A stretch of 64,000 nt of DNA from CBDCUI01 sp965223115 (GCA_965223115.1 OZ244982.1:1860001-1924000), one strand, 5' to 3'; counted from the stretch's first letter, positions 9,145 through 18,382 are shown. A program made the numbers and translations. The notes: generated from the sequence alone by a model not told the origin.

Positions 9145-9618
9145 TTAGTTAGAATTACCGATATAAGGTAACTTTAATTCATCTGTTTTATCAAAAGGAA
9201 TTGTAAACAAACGAGTGTGAATATGACCGTTAAAATTATAGGAAGCTATACCTGTTTCCATAATTTTAGGTATCGTCTCAAGTAGAGATTTATAAGATAG
9301 CTTCACTGGAATTTCTATTTTCCCATTTCCTAAAGCTGGAACAGACATATTTTGTTCATTCTTACCACTAATGATGTCCACACCTGACAAACTCATTGTG
9401 TAGTCTAAGCTTTTTGCATTCAATGCAAATTTATTTGGATTTTCTATATTTAATGTAAGTAATGCTGTTAGCCCTGATAATGATGCATCTTCAATTTTAA
9501 TCGCATCTACAACCACATTTGGCTGAATTGGGTTCAAACGCTCATTTATAGACGCACACCCTTGCAAATAAATGAATAATAAAACGACTAAACTTCTGTG
9601 TAATATTTTATGTTGCAT
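9145..9618 (-). CDS. LEA14-like (water stress/hypersensitive response domain) lipoprotein
   Basis: I start the gene at the ATG 9618 (157 residues) because this puts a lipoprotein signal (MQHKILHRSLVVLLFIYLQG-C) at the N-terminus with lipobox LQGC. The frame extends upstream to 9675 but would then overlap mrp and bury the signal. The body (IKIEDASLSGLTALLTLNIENPNKFALN... PVKLSYKSLL) matches the LEA type 2 / WHy fold found in small proteobacterial lipoproteins. Its function is unknown; it is probably periplasmic and anchored to a membrane. It lies between mrp and dcd on the same strand. Confidence 0.8.
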   Translation of the reverse strand: MQHKILHRSLVVLLFIYLQGCASINERLNPIQPNVVVDAIKIEDASLSGLTALLTLNIENPNKFALNAKSLDYTMSLSGVDIISGKNEQNMSVPALGNGKIEIPVKLSYKSLLETIPKIMETGIASYNFNGHIHTRLFTIPFDKTDELKLPYIGNSN

Positions 9619-9637
9619 AAATAACAATTTTAAATCA

Positions 9638-10729
9638 CTAGGTATTTTGAATAACAATCTTAGGAAACTTAGCACTGTAGTCTTTACTAGTAGCTGCTAG
9701 CTTTGCCGCTGCTTTACGTGCAATTTCTCGGTAAATCTCGGCTACACGACTGTCAGGCATTGCAGCCACTGTTGGATTACCGCTATCAACTTGCTCACGA
9801 ATATTTATATCTAATGGTAATGCCCCCAATACTTCCACACCGGATTCATCAGCCATACGTTTGCCCCCGCCTTCACCAAATATCGATTCTTCATGACCAC
9901 ACTCACTACAAATATGAATGCTCATATTTTCAACAACACCTAGCACAGGGACTTCTACTTTCTCGAACATTTTTAAACCCTTGCGCGCATCAAGCAAAGC
10001 GATATCTTGCGGAGTCGTCACAATAATAGCTCCACTAACGGGAATTTTTTGTGCCAAAGTTAATTGTACATCCCCAGTTCCAGGTGGCAAATCAATTACC
10101 AAATAGTCTAGTCCTCGCCAGCGTGTATCATTCAGTAACTGCTCTAACGCTTGGGTGACCATTGGGCCACGCCAAATCATGGGAGTTTCTTCATCAATTA
10201 AAAATCCTATCGACATCGCCTGTACACCATGTGCTTCCATCGGCTCCAAACTCTTACCATCACTGGATTTTGGCTGACCACTCACACCTAGCATGCGTGG
10301 TTGGCTAGGTCCATAGATATCAGCATCCAACACCCCAACGACTGCGCCTTCCAATGATAGCGCCAAAGCTAAATTAACTGCAGTAGTAGATTTGCCCACA
10401 CCGCCTTTACCAGAAGCTACTGCAATTACGTTTTTAATGTTCTCAAGTGGTTTGAGACTTTTTTGTACAGTATGCGCTTCAATTTTCCAACTCACATCCG
10501 CTACAACACTTTCTGCACCCGCCGCAAGTACTTTGGTTTCAATTTCTTTAGTTAGATCTTCAACCATTCCTTTAGCAGGATACCCAAGCTTCACTGATAC
10601 CTTTACAACACCTTCCCCATTTACGTCGATTGCTTTTACGGTATTACTTGCCACAAGATCTTTACCAATGTACGGATCTTGTATCTGTTTAAGTGCAGCT
10701 TCAACTTGTTCTTTGCTAAGTTCAGCCAT
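9638..10729 (-). CDS. mrp: Mrp/ApbC iron-sulfur cluster carrier ATPase
   Basis: The 363-residue protein has an N-terminal MIP18/DUF59 domain (about 5-80) and a ParA-type P-loop ATPase domain. The deviant Walker A is VASGKGGVGKST (about 107-118). The C-x2-C pair that holds a bridging Fe-S cluster is in HICSECGHEE. The protein is thought to carry and transfer Fe-S clusters in the cytoplasm. It is divergently arranged with metG, a very common neighbour in proteobacteria; the 179-bp gap must hold both promoters. Confidence 0.95.
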   Translation of the reverse strand: MAELSKEQVEAALKQIQDPYIGKDLVASNTVKAIDVNGEGVVKVSVKLGYPAKGMVEDLTKEIETKVLAAGAESVVADVSWKIEAHTVQKSLKPLENIKNVIAVASGKGGVGKSTTAVNLALALSLEGAVVGVLDADIYGPSQPRMLGVSGQPKSSDGKSLEPMEAHGVQAMSIGFLIDEETPMIWRGPMVTQALEQLLNDTRWRGLDYLVIDLPPGTGDVQLTLAQKIPVSGAIIVTTPQDIALLDARKGLKMFEKVEVPVLGVVENMSIHICSECGHEESIFGEGGGKRMADESGVEVLGALPLDINIREQVDSGNPTVAAMPDSRVAEIYREIARKAAAKLAATSKDYSAKFPKIVIQNT

Positions 10730-10908
10730 TCTTTTTATTCTCCTGAAAATCTATGGGGTCAATTAGTGGGTGTATAGCAACTATATCACGCTATTATTTA
10801 CTGCAAAGATCCCTATATGAATAGCTTGATCAGTCAAAATTAACTTCAAAAATTAGCGGTATTTTCTTCAAACTGCTAAGGTTATCGGCCATAAAAAAGA
10901 ATACATCG

Positions 10909-12939
10909 ATGACTAGCTCACAACGCAATATATTAGTAACCAGTGCTCTGCCCTATGCTAATGGACCCATACACATAGGCCACTTAGTGGAATATATCCA
11001 AACTGATATTTGGACACGATTCCAGCAAATGTGTGGCCACGACTGCATATATATTTGTGCCGATGATTCGCATGGCACACCCATCATGCTTAAGGCACAA
11101 CAAGAAGGGATAACTCCCGAAGAGCTCATTGCAAAAGTAAAAATTGAACATGAAAAGGATTTTGCCGATTTTTATATCAACTTTAACAACTATCATTCGA
11201 CACACTCCGAAGAAAACAAAGTACATGCCACTAGAATTTATCAGCGCCTAAAAGAAAATGGTCATATCACAACTAAAACTGTGATTGATCTTTATGATCC
11301 ACATGAAAAAGTATTTTTACCTGATCGTTTTGTTAAAGGGGAATGCCCAAAGTGTCACACCAAAGATCAATATGGTGATAATTGCGAAGCTTGTGGAACA
11401 ACATATACACCTGCGGATTTAATCAATCCATACTCATCTCTTAGTGGTGCCACACCAATTGAAAAAGAAAATTTACATTACTTTTTCAAACTCAGTGATT
11501 TCAAAGACATGCTGCATGAATGGATCAATAGCGAGCACCTGCAACCTGAAATTACTAATAAATTAAAAGAATGGTTTGAGTCTGGTCTACAGGATTGGGA
11601 TATTTCACGCGATGCACCGTATTTTGGCTTTGAAATACCGGATGCACCTGATAAATATTTTTATGTTTGGCTGGATGCACCAATCGGCTACATGGCGAGC
11701 CTACAACAATTCTGTGATCGCGAAGGGAAAAGCTTTGATAATTACTGGAAAATCGATAGTGATTATGAAGTTTATCATTTTATTGGTAAAGACATTGCTT
11801 ATTTCCATATGCTGTTTTGGCCAGCCATGTTACACGGCGCTAACTATAGAATCCCAACAGCAGTTTATTGTCATGGTTTTTTGACGGTGGATGGACAAAA
11901 GATGTCTAAGTCACGTGGTACTTTTATTAAAGCACGTACTTACTTAGATCACCTTAATCCTGAATATTTACGCTACTATTTTGCTGCTAAATTGGGTGCC
12001 GGTGTAAATGACATCGATTTAAATTTGGAAGATTTCCAACAGCGTGTAAATAGTGACGTTGTTGGAAAATTGGTTAATATCGCTAGTCGCTGTGCTGGTT
12101 TTATATATAAGAAATATGACGGCAGACTGACATCAAAATTTATAGATGACTGTAAAACTATATTTAAAGAAGCTTCACAAAAAAATGGCGACATTAAAAC
12201 TTTCTACGAAAGCCGCAAATACTCAGAAGCTATGCGCGCAGTTATGAATCTTGCAGACATAACTAATCAAGTAATTGATAACTACAAACCATGGGAGCGT
12301 ATCAAAGATGACGCAAATAAAGATGAAGTCCACCAGGTATGTAGTTTTGGGCTGAACATGTATCGCTTATTGATAGGTTATTTAAAACCTGTTATGCCTG
12401 AGCTAGCTGAAAAATCTGAACAATTTCTAAACACTAAAATTACTTGGAACGACCTGGCTAGTGGCAATCCGTTATCTGAAGGTCACCAAATCAATAAATT
12501 TAAACCCTTAATTACCAGAATCGAAAAAGAATCAGTGGAAAAAATGGTAGAAGCGTCTAAACAAGATACAACACCACCTGTTGCCTCTGACCCAATTAAT
12601 GAAGAAATCACTTTCGAAGATTTTGCCAAACTGGATTTCAGAGTAGCAAGAATTGCAAAAGCGGATCATGTAGAAGGTGCTGATAAATTATTAAAACTGA
12701 CCCTAGAGCTTGGCGAATCAACAGGGAATATTAAAAAAACAGTATTTGCCGGAATTAAATCAGCCTACTCGCCTGAAGATATAGAAGGCCGTTTAACTGT
12801 GGTGGTCGCTAACCTTGCACCACGAAAAATGCGCTTTGGTTTATCGGAAGGCATGGTGTTGGCTGCTGGCCCTGGCAATAAAGACATATTTTTATTGCAA
12901 CCTGATGAAGGCGCCAAACCTGGAATGCGTGTGAAGTAA
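10909..12939 (+). CDS. metG: Methionyl-tRNA synthetase
   Basis: At 676 residues this is the long dimeric form. The HIGH motif is at residues 22-25 (PIHIGHL). A zinc knuckle with the cysteines of GECPKCHTKDQYGDNCEACG lies at about 144-163. The KMSKS loop (GQKMSKSRG) is at about 330-336. The C-terminal EMAP/OB-fold tRNA-binding domain (EDFAKLDFRVARI...) lies at about 572-676. The ferredoxin gene starts 7 bp after the stop. Confidence 0.97.
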   Translation: MTSSQRNILVTSALPYANGPIHIGHLVEYIQTDIWTRFQQMCGHDCIYICADDSHGTPIMLKAQQEGITPEELIAKVKIEHEKDFADFYINFNNYHSTHSEENKVHATRIYQRLKENGHITTKTVIDLYDPHEKVFLPDRFVKGECPKCHTKDQYGDNCEACGTTYTPADLINPYSSLSGATPIEKENLHYFFKLSDFKDMLHEWINSEHLQPEITNKLKEWFESGLQDWDISRDAPYFGFEIPDAPDKYFYVWLDAPIGYMASLQQFCDREGKSFDNYWKIDSDYEVYHFIGKDIAYFHMLFWPAMLHGANYRIPTAVYCHGFLTVDGQKMSKSRGTFIKARTYLDHLNPEYLRYYFAAKLGAGVNDIDLNLEDFQQRVNSDVVGKLVNIASRCAGFIYKKYDGRLTSKFIDDCKTIFKEASQKNGDIKTFYESRKYSEAMRAVMNLADITNQVIDNYKPWERIKDDANKDEVHQVCSFGLNMYRLLIGYLKPVMPELAEKSEQFLNTKITWNDLASGNPLSEGHQINKFKPLITRIEKESVEKMVEASKQDTTPPVASDPINEEITFEDFAKLDFRVARIAKADHVEGADKLLKLTLELGESTGNIKKTVFAGIKSAYSPEDIEGRLTVVVANLAPRKMRFGLSEGMVLAAGPGNKDIFLLQPDEGAKPGMRVK

Positions 12940-12946
12940 ATCACCT

Positions 12947-13342
12947 GTGAATAATAACGACAGAGTTATCCCAACAGGAAAATTTATCGCCCGCATTGAT
13001 GAAGAACAATGCATTGGTTGCACTCTATGCATAAAAGCATGCCCTTTTGATGCGATTATTGGGGCTTCTAAACAAATGCATACTGTAATGATTCACTATT
13101 GTACGGGATGTAAATTATGTTTGCCTCCATGTCCTGTCGATTGTATAAGTATAAATACAAATATTTTTTTTAACGAAGCATGTAAAGATATTTCCTCAGA
13201 TGAAATAAGCGCCTTAAAAAAGAAATTTGCTACCTTCGCAAAACACAATAAGCGACAACAAGCTTTAAGGTTGGAAATTATTAAAAAAGCCAAACAGGCA
13301 TTATTCCAGCGTAAAAAACAAGAATTATTAGATAAAAAGTAA
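12947..13342 (+). CDS. RnfB-like 2[4Fe-4S] ferredoxin
   Basis: The 131-residue protein starts at GTG and has two CxxCxxCxxxCP clusters: CIGCTLCIKACPFDAIIGA (about 25-43) and CTGCKLCLPPCPVDCI (about 52-67). A lysine-rich helical tail follows. It resembles the C-terminal ferredoxin part of RnfB without the N-terminal membrane helix and without other rnf genes nearby. In several proteobacteria such a gene sits next to nth, as here (9 bp upstream). It may supply electrons or clusters to the Fe-S enzyme Nth, but that is inferred from context. Confidence 0.85.
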   Translation: MNNNDRVIPTGKFIARIDEEQCIGCTLCIKACPFDAIIGASKQMHTVMIHYCTGCKLCLPPCPVDCISINTNIFFNEACKDISSDEISALKKKFATFAKHNKRQQALRLEIIKKAKQALFQRKKQELLDKK

Positions 13343-13351
13343 CATCGACTC

Positions 13352-13990
13352 ATGAATAAAGAAAAACGGGCAGAAATTTTCAAACGCTTAAAAAAGATAA
13401 ATCCCAGCCCAAAAACAGAACTTGTACATAAATCCAATTTTGAATTATTAATTGCAGTTATGCTGTCTGCACAAGCTACCGACGTAAGTGTAAATAAAGC
13501 TAGTAAGGATTTATTTAAAGTTGCTAATACTCCTAAAAAAATGCTGGCATTGGGAGAAGCAAAACTGAAGTTTTACATTAAGTCTATTGGCCTTTACAAC
13601 AGCAAGGCAAAAAATATTCTCAAAACTTGCGAAATCCTGCTTGATAAACATGCAGGTCGAATTCCCAGAGATCGAGACACTTTACAGACCTTACCTGGAG
13701 TAGGAAGAAAAACTGCCAATGTAGTTCTCAATAATGCCTTTGGACAACCCACGATTGCCGTGGATACCCATATATACCGTGTCTCTAACCGAACCGGCAT
13801 CGCCCCTGGTAAAAATGTATTGCAAGTAGAACAAAAATTAGAGAAATTCGTACCAGAAGAGTACAAATTACATGCTCATCACTGGTTAATCTTACATGGC
13901 CGATACACATGTACTGCACGTAATCCTAAATGTGATCAATGCATAATTTTCGATCTTTGCGAATATAGGGCCAAAAATGTAAATCAATGA
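13352..13990 (+). CDS. nth: Endonuclease III (DNA glycosylase/AP lyase)
   Basis: The 212-residue protein is of normal length. It has the helix-hairpin-helix LPGVGRKTANVVL (about 113-125) with the catalytic lysine, the catalytic aspartate in VDTHIYRVSNR (about 137-147), and the C-terminal Fe-S cluster ligands in the C-x6-C-x2-C-x5-C spacing (CTARNPKCDQCIIFDLC). It removes oxidised pyrimidines from DNA. It is probably cotranscribed with the ferredoxin gene. Confidence 0.96.
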   Translation: MNKEKRAEIFKRLKKINPSPKTELVHKSNFELLIAVMLSAQATDVSVNKASKDLFKVANTPKKMLALGEAKLKFYIKSIGLYNSKAKNILKTCEILLDKHAGRIPRDRDTLQTLPGVGRKTANVVLNNAFGQPTIAVDTHIYRVSNRTGIAPGKNVLQVEQKLEKFVPEEYKLHAHHWLILHGRYTCTARNPKCDQCIIFDLCEYRAKNVNQ

Positions 13991-14122
13991 AAAATCTTAT
14001 TTTTTCGCAATATTTCAGTGATAATAGAACTTTAGGTATACCTGATAATCAAATATGTTATATAGCTGTATAGATTTTACACTATAAGAAGCTTAATCAA
14101 GCCATTACTTATATTATCGAGG

Positions 14123-14154
14123 CTATGAAATAAAAAATATTAAAAATCGGTCTA
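14123..14154 (+). promoter_or_regulatory. Candidate alternative-sigma promoter of hvfA
   Basis: CTATGAAA (14123-14130) lies 17 nt before CGGTCTA (14148-14154). The same two blocks at the same spacing precede hvfB (CTATG at 21021, CGGTCTA at 21046). A third copy of CGGTCTA, with TGTAA 16 nt before it, precedes the acetolactate-synthase-like gene on the - strand. This layout resembles ECF-sigma promoters. It ends 69 bp before the hvfA start; a GGAG ribosome site is at 14211-14214. Confidence 0.45.
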
Positions 14155-14223
14155 TATCAATAGAAATCATTTGATTCTAAGAAAAATCCTACTAAAAACT
14201 AACATGTATAGGAGAATAAAGAC

Positions 14224-14637
14224 ATGTCGAAGAAAACTGAATTAAAACCTATTGCTGCAGCTGTTGGCGCAGCCCTTGCCGCAAGCGCATTCAGCATTCC
14301 TGCTGCAAATGCAGAGTCTAACCCATTCCAACTCACTACTCTTTCATCAGGCTACATGGTTGCAGATAACCATGCTGAAGGTAAGTGCGGTGAAGGTAAA
14401 TGCGGTGAAGGCAAAGACGCTGAAGGTAAGTGCGGTGAAGGAAAATGTGGCGAAGGCAAGTGCGGTGAAGGCAAAGATGCCGAAGGTAAGTGCGGTGAAG
14501 GAAAATGTGGCGAAGGTAAATGCGGTGAAGGCAAAGACGCTGAAGGTAAGTGCGGTGAAGGAAAATGTGGCGAAGGTAAATGCGGTGAAGACAAAGACGC
14601 CGAAGGTAAGTGCGGTGAAGGAAAATGCGGTAGCTAA
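14224..14637 (+). CDS. hvfA: HvfA/bufferin-type metal-binding RiPP precursor with EGKCG repeats
   Basis: The 137-residue protein has a Sec signal peptide (residues 1-30, cut after PAANA), then the family segment ESNPFQLTTLSSGYMVADN (31-49). A tail of 17 pentapeptides follows: 13 are EGKCG and four are EGKDA or EDKDA. All 13 cysteines sit in EGKC. In Haemophilus HvfA, EGKC cysteines are converted by HvfBC to oxazolone/thioamide pairs that bind copper; bufferins of other bacteria are related. I assign the same role here by family. The modifying enzymes lie 6.4 kb away at 21078-22729 rather than next door. A strong terminator follows at once, so the gene is monocistronic. Confidence 0.88.
   Translation: MSKKTELKPIAAAVGAALAASAFSIPAANAESNPFQLTTLSSGYMVADNHAEGKCGEGKCGEGKDAEGKCGEGKCGEGKCGEGKDAEGKCGEGKCGEGKCGEGKDAEGKCGEGKCGEGKCGEDKDAEGKCGEGKCGS
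14377..14631 (+). repeat. 15-bp / 60-bp tandem repeat coding the EGKCG tail
   Basis: Seventeen 15-bp units code the pentapeptides. They form a higher-order 60-bp (20-residue) period of three EGKCG plus one E(G/D)KDA. Adjacent 60-bp blocks differ mostly at third positions (ggtaag/ggaaaa/ggcaag). The array can expand or contract in steps that keep the frame. Confidence 0.9.
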
Positions 14638-14655
14638 CCTCTAACATTTATTTGT

Positions 14656-14692
14656 AAAAAAAACGGCGAACTTTATGTTCGCTGTTTTTTTT
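14656..14692 (+). terminator. Intrinsic terminator of hvfA
   Basis: CGGCGAAC (14664-14671) pairs with GTTCGCTG (14677-14684), with one G-T pair and a 5-nt loop, and is followed by eight T. An A-run precedes it, so it can also stop - strand transcripts. It lies 26 bp after the hvfA stop. Confidence 0.85.
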
Positions 14693-14700
14693 ATGATTAT

Positions 14701-14919
14701 TTAATATCTTGGATCATACATATATTCACCAATCAGGTGTCGAATATCATTCGGCTTAGGTAAACGAATAATATTTTGTTCGTAGGCTTTTTCTGTTACC
14801 GAAATTGCAATCTCTAGTGAGACAAAACGTATACTATGCAAAGATGGGTAAATTGCACCTTCCGCTAAATCATTATTACTGGCTAAATTAGCAAGCTTTT
14901 GTACTGCCACTAAAAACAT
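14701..14919 (-). pseudogene. C-terminal remnant of NAD-dependent malic enzyme
   Basis: The 72 codons read as the last part of a bacterial malic enzyme. Telling pieces are MFLVAVQKLANLASNNDLAEGAIYPS, where the family has a DLAxGxIYPPL motif, then the SIRFVSLEIAISVTEKAYEQ helix and the terminal MYDPRY. A full enzyme has over 500 residues. An in-frame TAA lies two codons before the ATG, and I see no malic-enzyme sequence in the next 350 bases. It is therefore a truncated relic or, less likely, a small expressed ORF. Confidence 0.6.
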
Positions 14920-15273
14920 TTCTTCTTAACACTAAAGCCTTAATGTCTTCAATACCGTAAGTTTTACTTCGTTGTTTTGTTCCAAACTAAATTTTTACTT
15001 GCTTGTTACCACTGTATATAAACAACCTGTCAACAGGTCAGGAAAAATAACTTCAGGTAATAGTGACTGAAGTACTAAATAATTAGTGCCATTAATCAAC
15101 ATGACTTCTGTTCCAATGCTGATCTTTTTACATAGCTGCTTGACAGCAAATGCTCTACAAAATCCACTTCCTACAGATAACAATGTGAACCATATTTATA
15201 TGTCAACTTGGACTTAAAGAAATTCTTCGATTAAGAAGATCAGTTTTTTTAGATAAAAATGCGTTTTAAAAAG
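14920..15273. other. Intergenic stretch with one unassigned short reading frame
   Basis: A 62-codon frame on the - strand at 14995-15183 (GSGFCRAFAVKQLCKKISIG...) is open, but I cannot assign it and it may be decayed coding DNA. Its closeness to the malic-enzyme relic suggests gene decay or an old rearrangement here. I see no RNA gene or mobile-element end. Confidence 0.3.
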
Positions 15274-16719
15274 CTACAGCTCTGGGGAGTTGATAACTAG
15301 CATTTTATCGATCTGCATATCTTCCATGGTATACGGTATGCCGCCCACCGCAAGACCCGATTGTTTAAGTCCGGCAAATGGCATGCCATCTATACGAAAT
15401 GCAGTATGATCATTTAGCATCACGGCAGATGCATCAATACGCTTATAGACACGCATTGCGATATCTAATTGTTTGGTGAACACCGCAGCCTGAAAAGAAA
15501 ATGGCAATGCATTGGCTTGCTCAATAGCCCAATCTAAATTATCGAATTCATATATACACACTACTGGACCAAAAATTTCTGCCGTACTAACTTTACTTTG
15601 CAGAGGTGGCTGTACCAAAACGGTACATTCGTAGCATGTTTCACTGAGAGCATTACCACCCGCGATACAAGTTGCCCCTTCAGCCTTTGCATCATTTACC
15701 CAAGTTTGTACACGGTTGACTTCAGCAGGTCGAATTAATGGTCCTACATCAGTATCGACAAGAGTTGGATCACCTATTTTCTGTTGTTTTGCATAAGATG
15801 ATAATTGCTCAGCAAATGCAGCTGTATGTTTTTTATGGATAAATACACGTTGCACGGACACACATACTTGACCTGCATGATAAAATCCACCTTTACCAAG
15901 TTTTTGCACTGCAGTTTCTAAATCAGCATCTTCAGCTAAAATAACTGGCGCTGCACCACCATGTTCTAATGCACACCTCACACCTGGTGCCACTTTTGAA
16001 CGCAACATCCAACCTACTTTCGCACTACCAATAAAACTAAAAAATCCAACGCGTTCATCAGTAACTAACTGTTCAGCAACAGGAGTACTTTCAGGCACAA
16101 TAGCTTGACACCATTCTGGTGGTAACCCTGCTCGCCACAATACATCTACAAAATGTATACACGAAAGCGGCGTGTCATCAGCAGGCTTAACGATCACAGG
16201 ACATCCCACTGCCACGGCTGCTGCAACCTGATGCACAATTAAATTAAGCGGATGATTAAAGGCACTCACCGCCACCACTACTCCAATGGGTTCTTTTTGT
16301 GTCAGTGCTATGCGGTTGCTCGAAGAAGCTGACATCCCCATGGGAATGACTTCACCTTGTTCCGTTTTTAATGTTTCAATGCATAGATGAATACCATCAA
16401 TAGCACGCGCTACTTCTACTTTAGAATCAACTAACGGTTTACCCCCTTCGCGTGCGGCTTCAATAGCTAAAAACTCTTGTTCATCTTGCATGATTTTTGC
16501 TGTAGCTTCGAGAATTTCAATTCGCTTATGCAAAGGTAACCAAAAATCTTTATTACGATAAAGCGAATACGCTACTTCCAATGCGTGATCAACGTGTTCT
16601 GTACCTGCAGTTTCCACTTCAGCAATTACTGAGCGATCATAAGGTGCAAAAACCTGCATGGTACCAACCGCAGGTAATGCGTTATGCAACATCAATGTAT
16701 ATTTTTTATTATTTAGCAT
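15274..16719 (-). CDS. NAD(P)-dependent aldehyde dehydrogenase
   Basis: The 481-residue protein belongs to the ALDH superfamily. The cofactor region includes SAFNHPLNLIVHQVAAAVA and VIVKPADDTPLS (about 152-186) and FIGSAKVGW (229-237). The general-base glutamate is Glu252 in LEHGGAAP, and the catalytic cysteine is Cys286 in GQVCVSVQR. Its substrate cannot be read from the sequence. It lies 10 bp downstream of the acetolactate-synthase-like gene, so the two are an operon. A possible pathway is oxidation of an aldehyde made by the ThDP enzyme. Confidence 0.9.
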   Translation of the reverse strand: MLNNKKYTLMLHNALPAVGTMQVFAPYDRSVIAEVETAGTEHVDHALEVAYSLYRNKDFWLPLHKRIEILEATAKIMQDEQEFLAIEAAREGGKPLVDSKVEVARAIDGIHLCIETLKTEQGEVIPMGMSASSSNRIALTQKEPIGVVVAVSAFNHPLNLIVHQVAAAVAVGCPVIVKPADDTPLSCIHFVDVLWRAGLPPEWCQAIVPESTPVAEQLVTDERVGFFSFIGSAKVGWMLRSKVAPGVRCALEHGGAAPVILAEDADLETAVQKLGKGGFYHAGQVCVSVQRVFIHKKHTAAFAEQLSSYAKQQKIGDPTLVDTDVGPLIRPAEVNRVQTWVNDAKAEGATCIAGGNALSETCYECTVLVQPPLQSKVSTAEIFGPVVCIYEFDNLDWAIEQANALPFSFQAAVFTKQLDIAMRVYKRIDASAVMLNDHTAFRIDGMPFAGLKQSGLAVGGIPYTMEDMQIDKMLVINSPEL

Positions 16720-16729
16720 TATATTTACG

Positions 16730-18382
16730 TCACATGGTTAACGTTAACTCACCGAGTCGTTTAGTGAGCAACATATTTTCTCTGTAATCTATAGGAACCA
16801 CGACTAAACTCGGGGCGCCATCATTGAATGCATGTTCCAATGTGCCTTGCAGATCTTTACTATCTTCAACAAAATAACCATTCCAGCCAAATGATTCAGC
16901 CAACTTTTCCCAATCAGGATTATCAAATGCTAAATCAGTATGTTTGCCAAATTCATTTTGTTGTTTCCATGCAATTAATCCATATTCTTTATCTTCCCAA
17001 ACCATCATGACGATATTACTGTTCAGTCTCTTGGCAGTTTCCATTTCTTGTACATTCATCAAAAATCCTGCATCACCGGCAATTCCTAAAACACGCCGAT
17101 CAGGATAAATTAAGTTAGCAGCTATCGCGCCAGGTAATGCAAATCCCATAGAACAAAAACCATTTGGAATTAAACAGGTATTGGGTTCATGACAATGATA
17201 GTAACGCGCAACCCACATTTTGTGTGCGCCCACGTCAGATAACAAAATATCATTCGGCCCCAGCACATGACGCGCATCCCATATAGCTTTTTGTGGCCGC
17301 ACACTACCCTTAGTATCATCATCTTTATGCTCTGCAAGATCCTTTTGCATCTCTTTACGAATTAGTTGTTGTCTAGTTGTATCGTAAAAGAATTTTGCTC
17401 TTGTTTTGGCACGGGAATTTAATTCTTCTAACGTGTTGGTAAGGTCACCAATTAGCTCAATTTGTGGATGATAATTTTGATCTATTTCTGCCGGTAAAAA
17501 ATCTGCATGGATAATTTTTTTATCACAATTCGGATTCCATAATTTTGGATGGTATTCCACCATATCAAACCCAAGTGTGATGACGACATCTGCCTCATCT
17601 ATTAAAAAAGACATGCGATCACGACTGCCCAAACCAATCGTAAATAGACATTGATCTGAGTCTATATCTACACAACCTTTAGCCATAAAAGTGCTCATCA
17701 CACCGATCTTGGTCATTTCACAAAATTTACGTAACTCATTGCTGGCACCTGTACGTACTACGCCATTACCCGCCAAGATAATGGGACGGTTACTTGTCGC
17801 TATCATCTCAAAGGCATTATCAATAACGGCTTCATCTGGTACGGATCGCATATAACGCTGCGGAACCATAGGTGTAACAGTCGTATCTTCTTTTGCCAAG
17901 TCTTCCGGAAGCTCTATATGTACAGCGCCAGGTTTTTCACCACGCGCAATGCGGACCGCTTTACGGATAATTTCTGGAATTGTTTCAGGGTGCAATACAG
18001 TTGTAGCCCATTTCGTTACTGGTTCAAACATCTTTACGACATCCATAATTTGATGTGATTCTTTATGCAAACGCAAAGTTGAACCTTGACCAGTTAACAC
18101 TAACATAGGGGCACGATCCATATTTGAATCCGCAACACCTGTAATTAAATTCGTTGCACCAGGGCCAAGTGTTCCTAAACAACCTGCTGGATTACCAGTT
18201 AAGCGCCCATAGATTTCTGCCATGAATGCTGCACCTTGCTCATGACGTGTCAAAATAAATTTAATCTTGTCAGTATCTTCAAGTGAAATCATAAAGTCAG
18301 CATTCTCTTCCCCTGGAACGCCGAATATGTATTCAATATTTTCTTCTTCTAAACACTTAACAAATAGATCTGACGCTTTCAT
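16730..18382 (-). CDS. Thiamine-diphosphate enzyme, acetolactate synthase large-subunit-like
   Basis: I start the gene at the ATG 18382 (550 residues) because CGGAGCTAAT gives a ribosome site there. The longer frame to 18412 has none. The ThDP-activating glutamate is Glu48 in RHEQGAAFMA. The C-terminal ThDP/Mg motif GDAGFLMNVQEMETA is at about 438-452. The central domain (about 190-330) looks like the FAD/regulatory domain of the family. No small regulatory subunit (ilvN) is present, so it may be a catabolic acetolactate synthase or another ThDP decarboxylase. It is followed by the aldehyde dehydrogenase gene and shares an upstream motif with hvfA and hvfB. Confidence 0.85.
   Translation of the reverse strand: MKASDLFVKCLEEENIEYIFGVPGEENADFMISLEDTDKIKFILTRHEQGAAFMAEIYGRLTGNPAGCLGTLGPGATNLITGVADSNMDRAPMLVLTGQGSTLRLHKESHQIMDVVKMFEPVTKWATTVLHPETIPEIIRKAVRIARGEKPGAVHIELPEDLAKEDTTVTPMVPQRYMRSVPDEAVIDNAFEMIATSNRPIILAGNGVVRTGASNELRKFCEMTKIGVMSTFMAKGCVDIDSDQCLFTIGLGSRDRMSFLIDEADVVITLGFDMVEYHPKLWNPNCDKKIIHADFLPAEIDQNYHPQIELIGDLTNTLEELNSRAKTRAKFFYDTTRQQLIRKEMQKDLAEHKDDDTKGSVRPQKAIWDARHVLGPNDILLSDVGAHKMWVARYYHCHEPNTCLIPNGFCSMGFALPGAIAANLIYPDRRVLGIAGDAGFLMNVQEMETAKRLNSNIVMMVWEDKEYGLIAWKQQNEFGKHTDLAFDNPDWEKLAESFGWNGYFVEDSKDLQGTLEHAFNDGAPSLVVVPIDYRENMLLTKRLGELTLTM

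Noticed and set aside
12947..13342. Part of an Rnf complex (rnfB)
   Set aside because: The protein lacks the N-terminal membrane helix and 4Fe-4S domain of RnfB and no rnfA/C/D/G/E genes are near; it is called an RnfB-like ferredoxin only.
14377..14631. CRISPR array (also considered at 25882-26112)
   Set aside because: The repeats are contiguous without unique spacers and are in-frame coding repeats; no cas gene is in the window.
14252..14647. Long open frames in other frames and on the other strand across the EGKCG array
   Set aside because: They arise from the 15-bp repeat of hvfA, lack ribosome sites and signal peptides of their own, and give low-complexity peptides; only the hvfA frame has a signal peptide and family leader.
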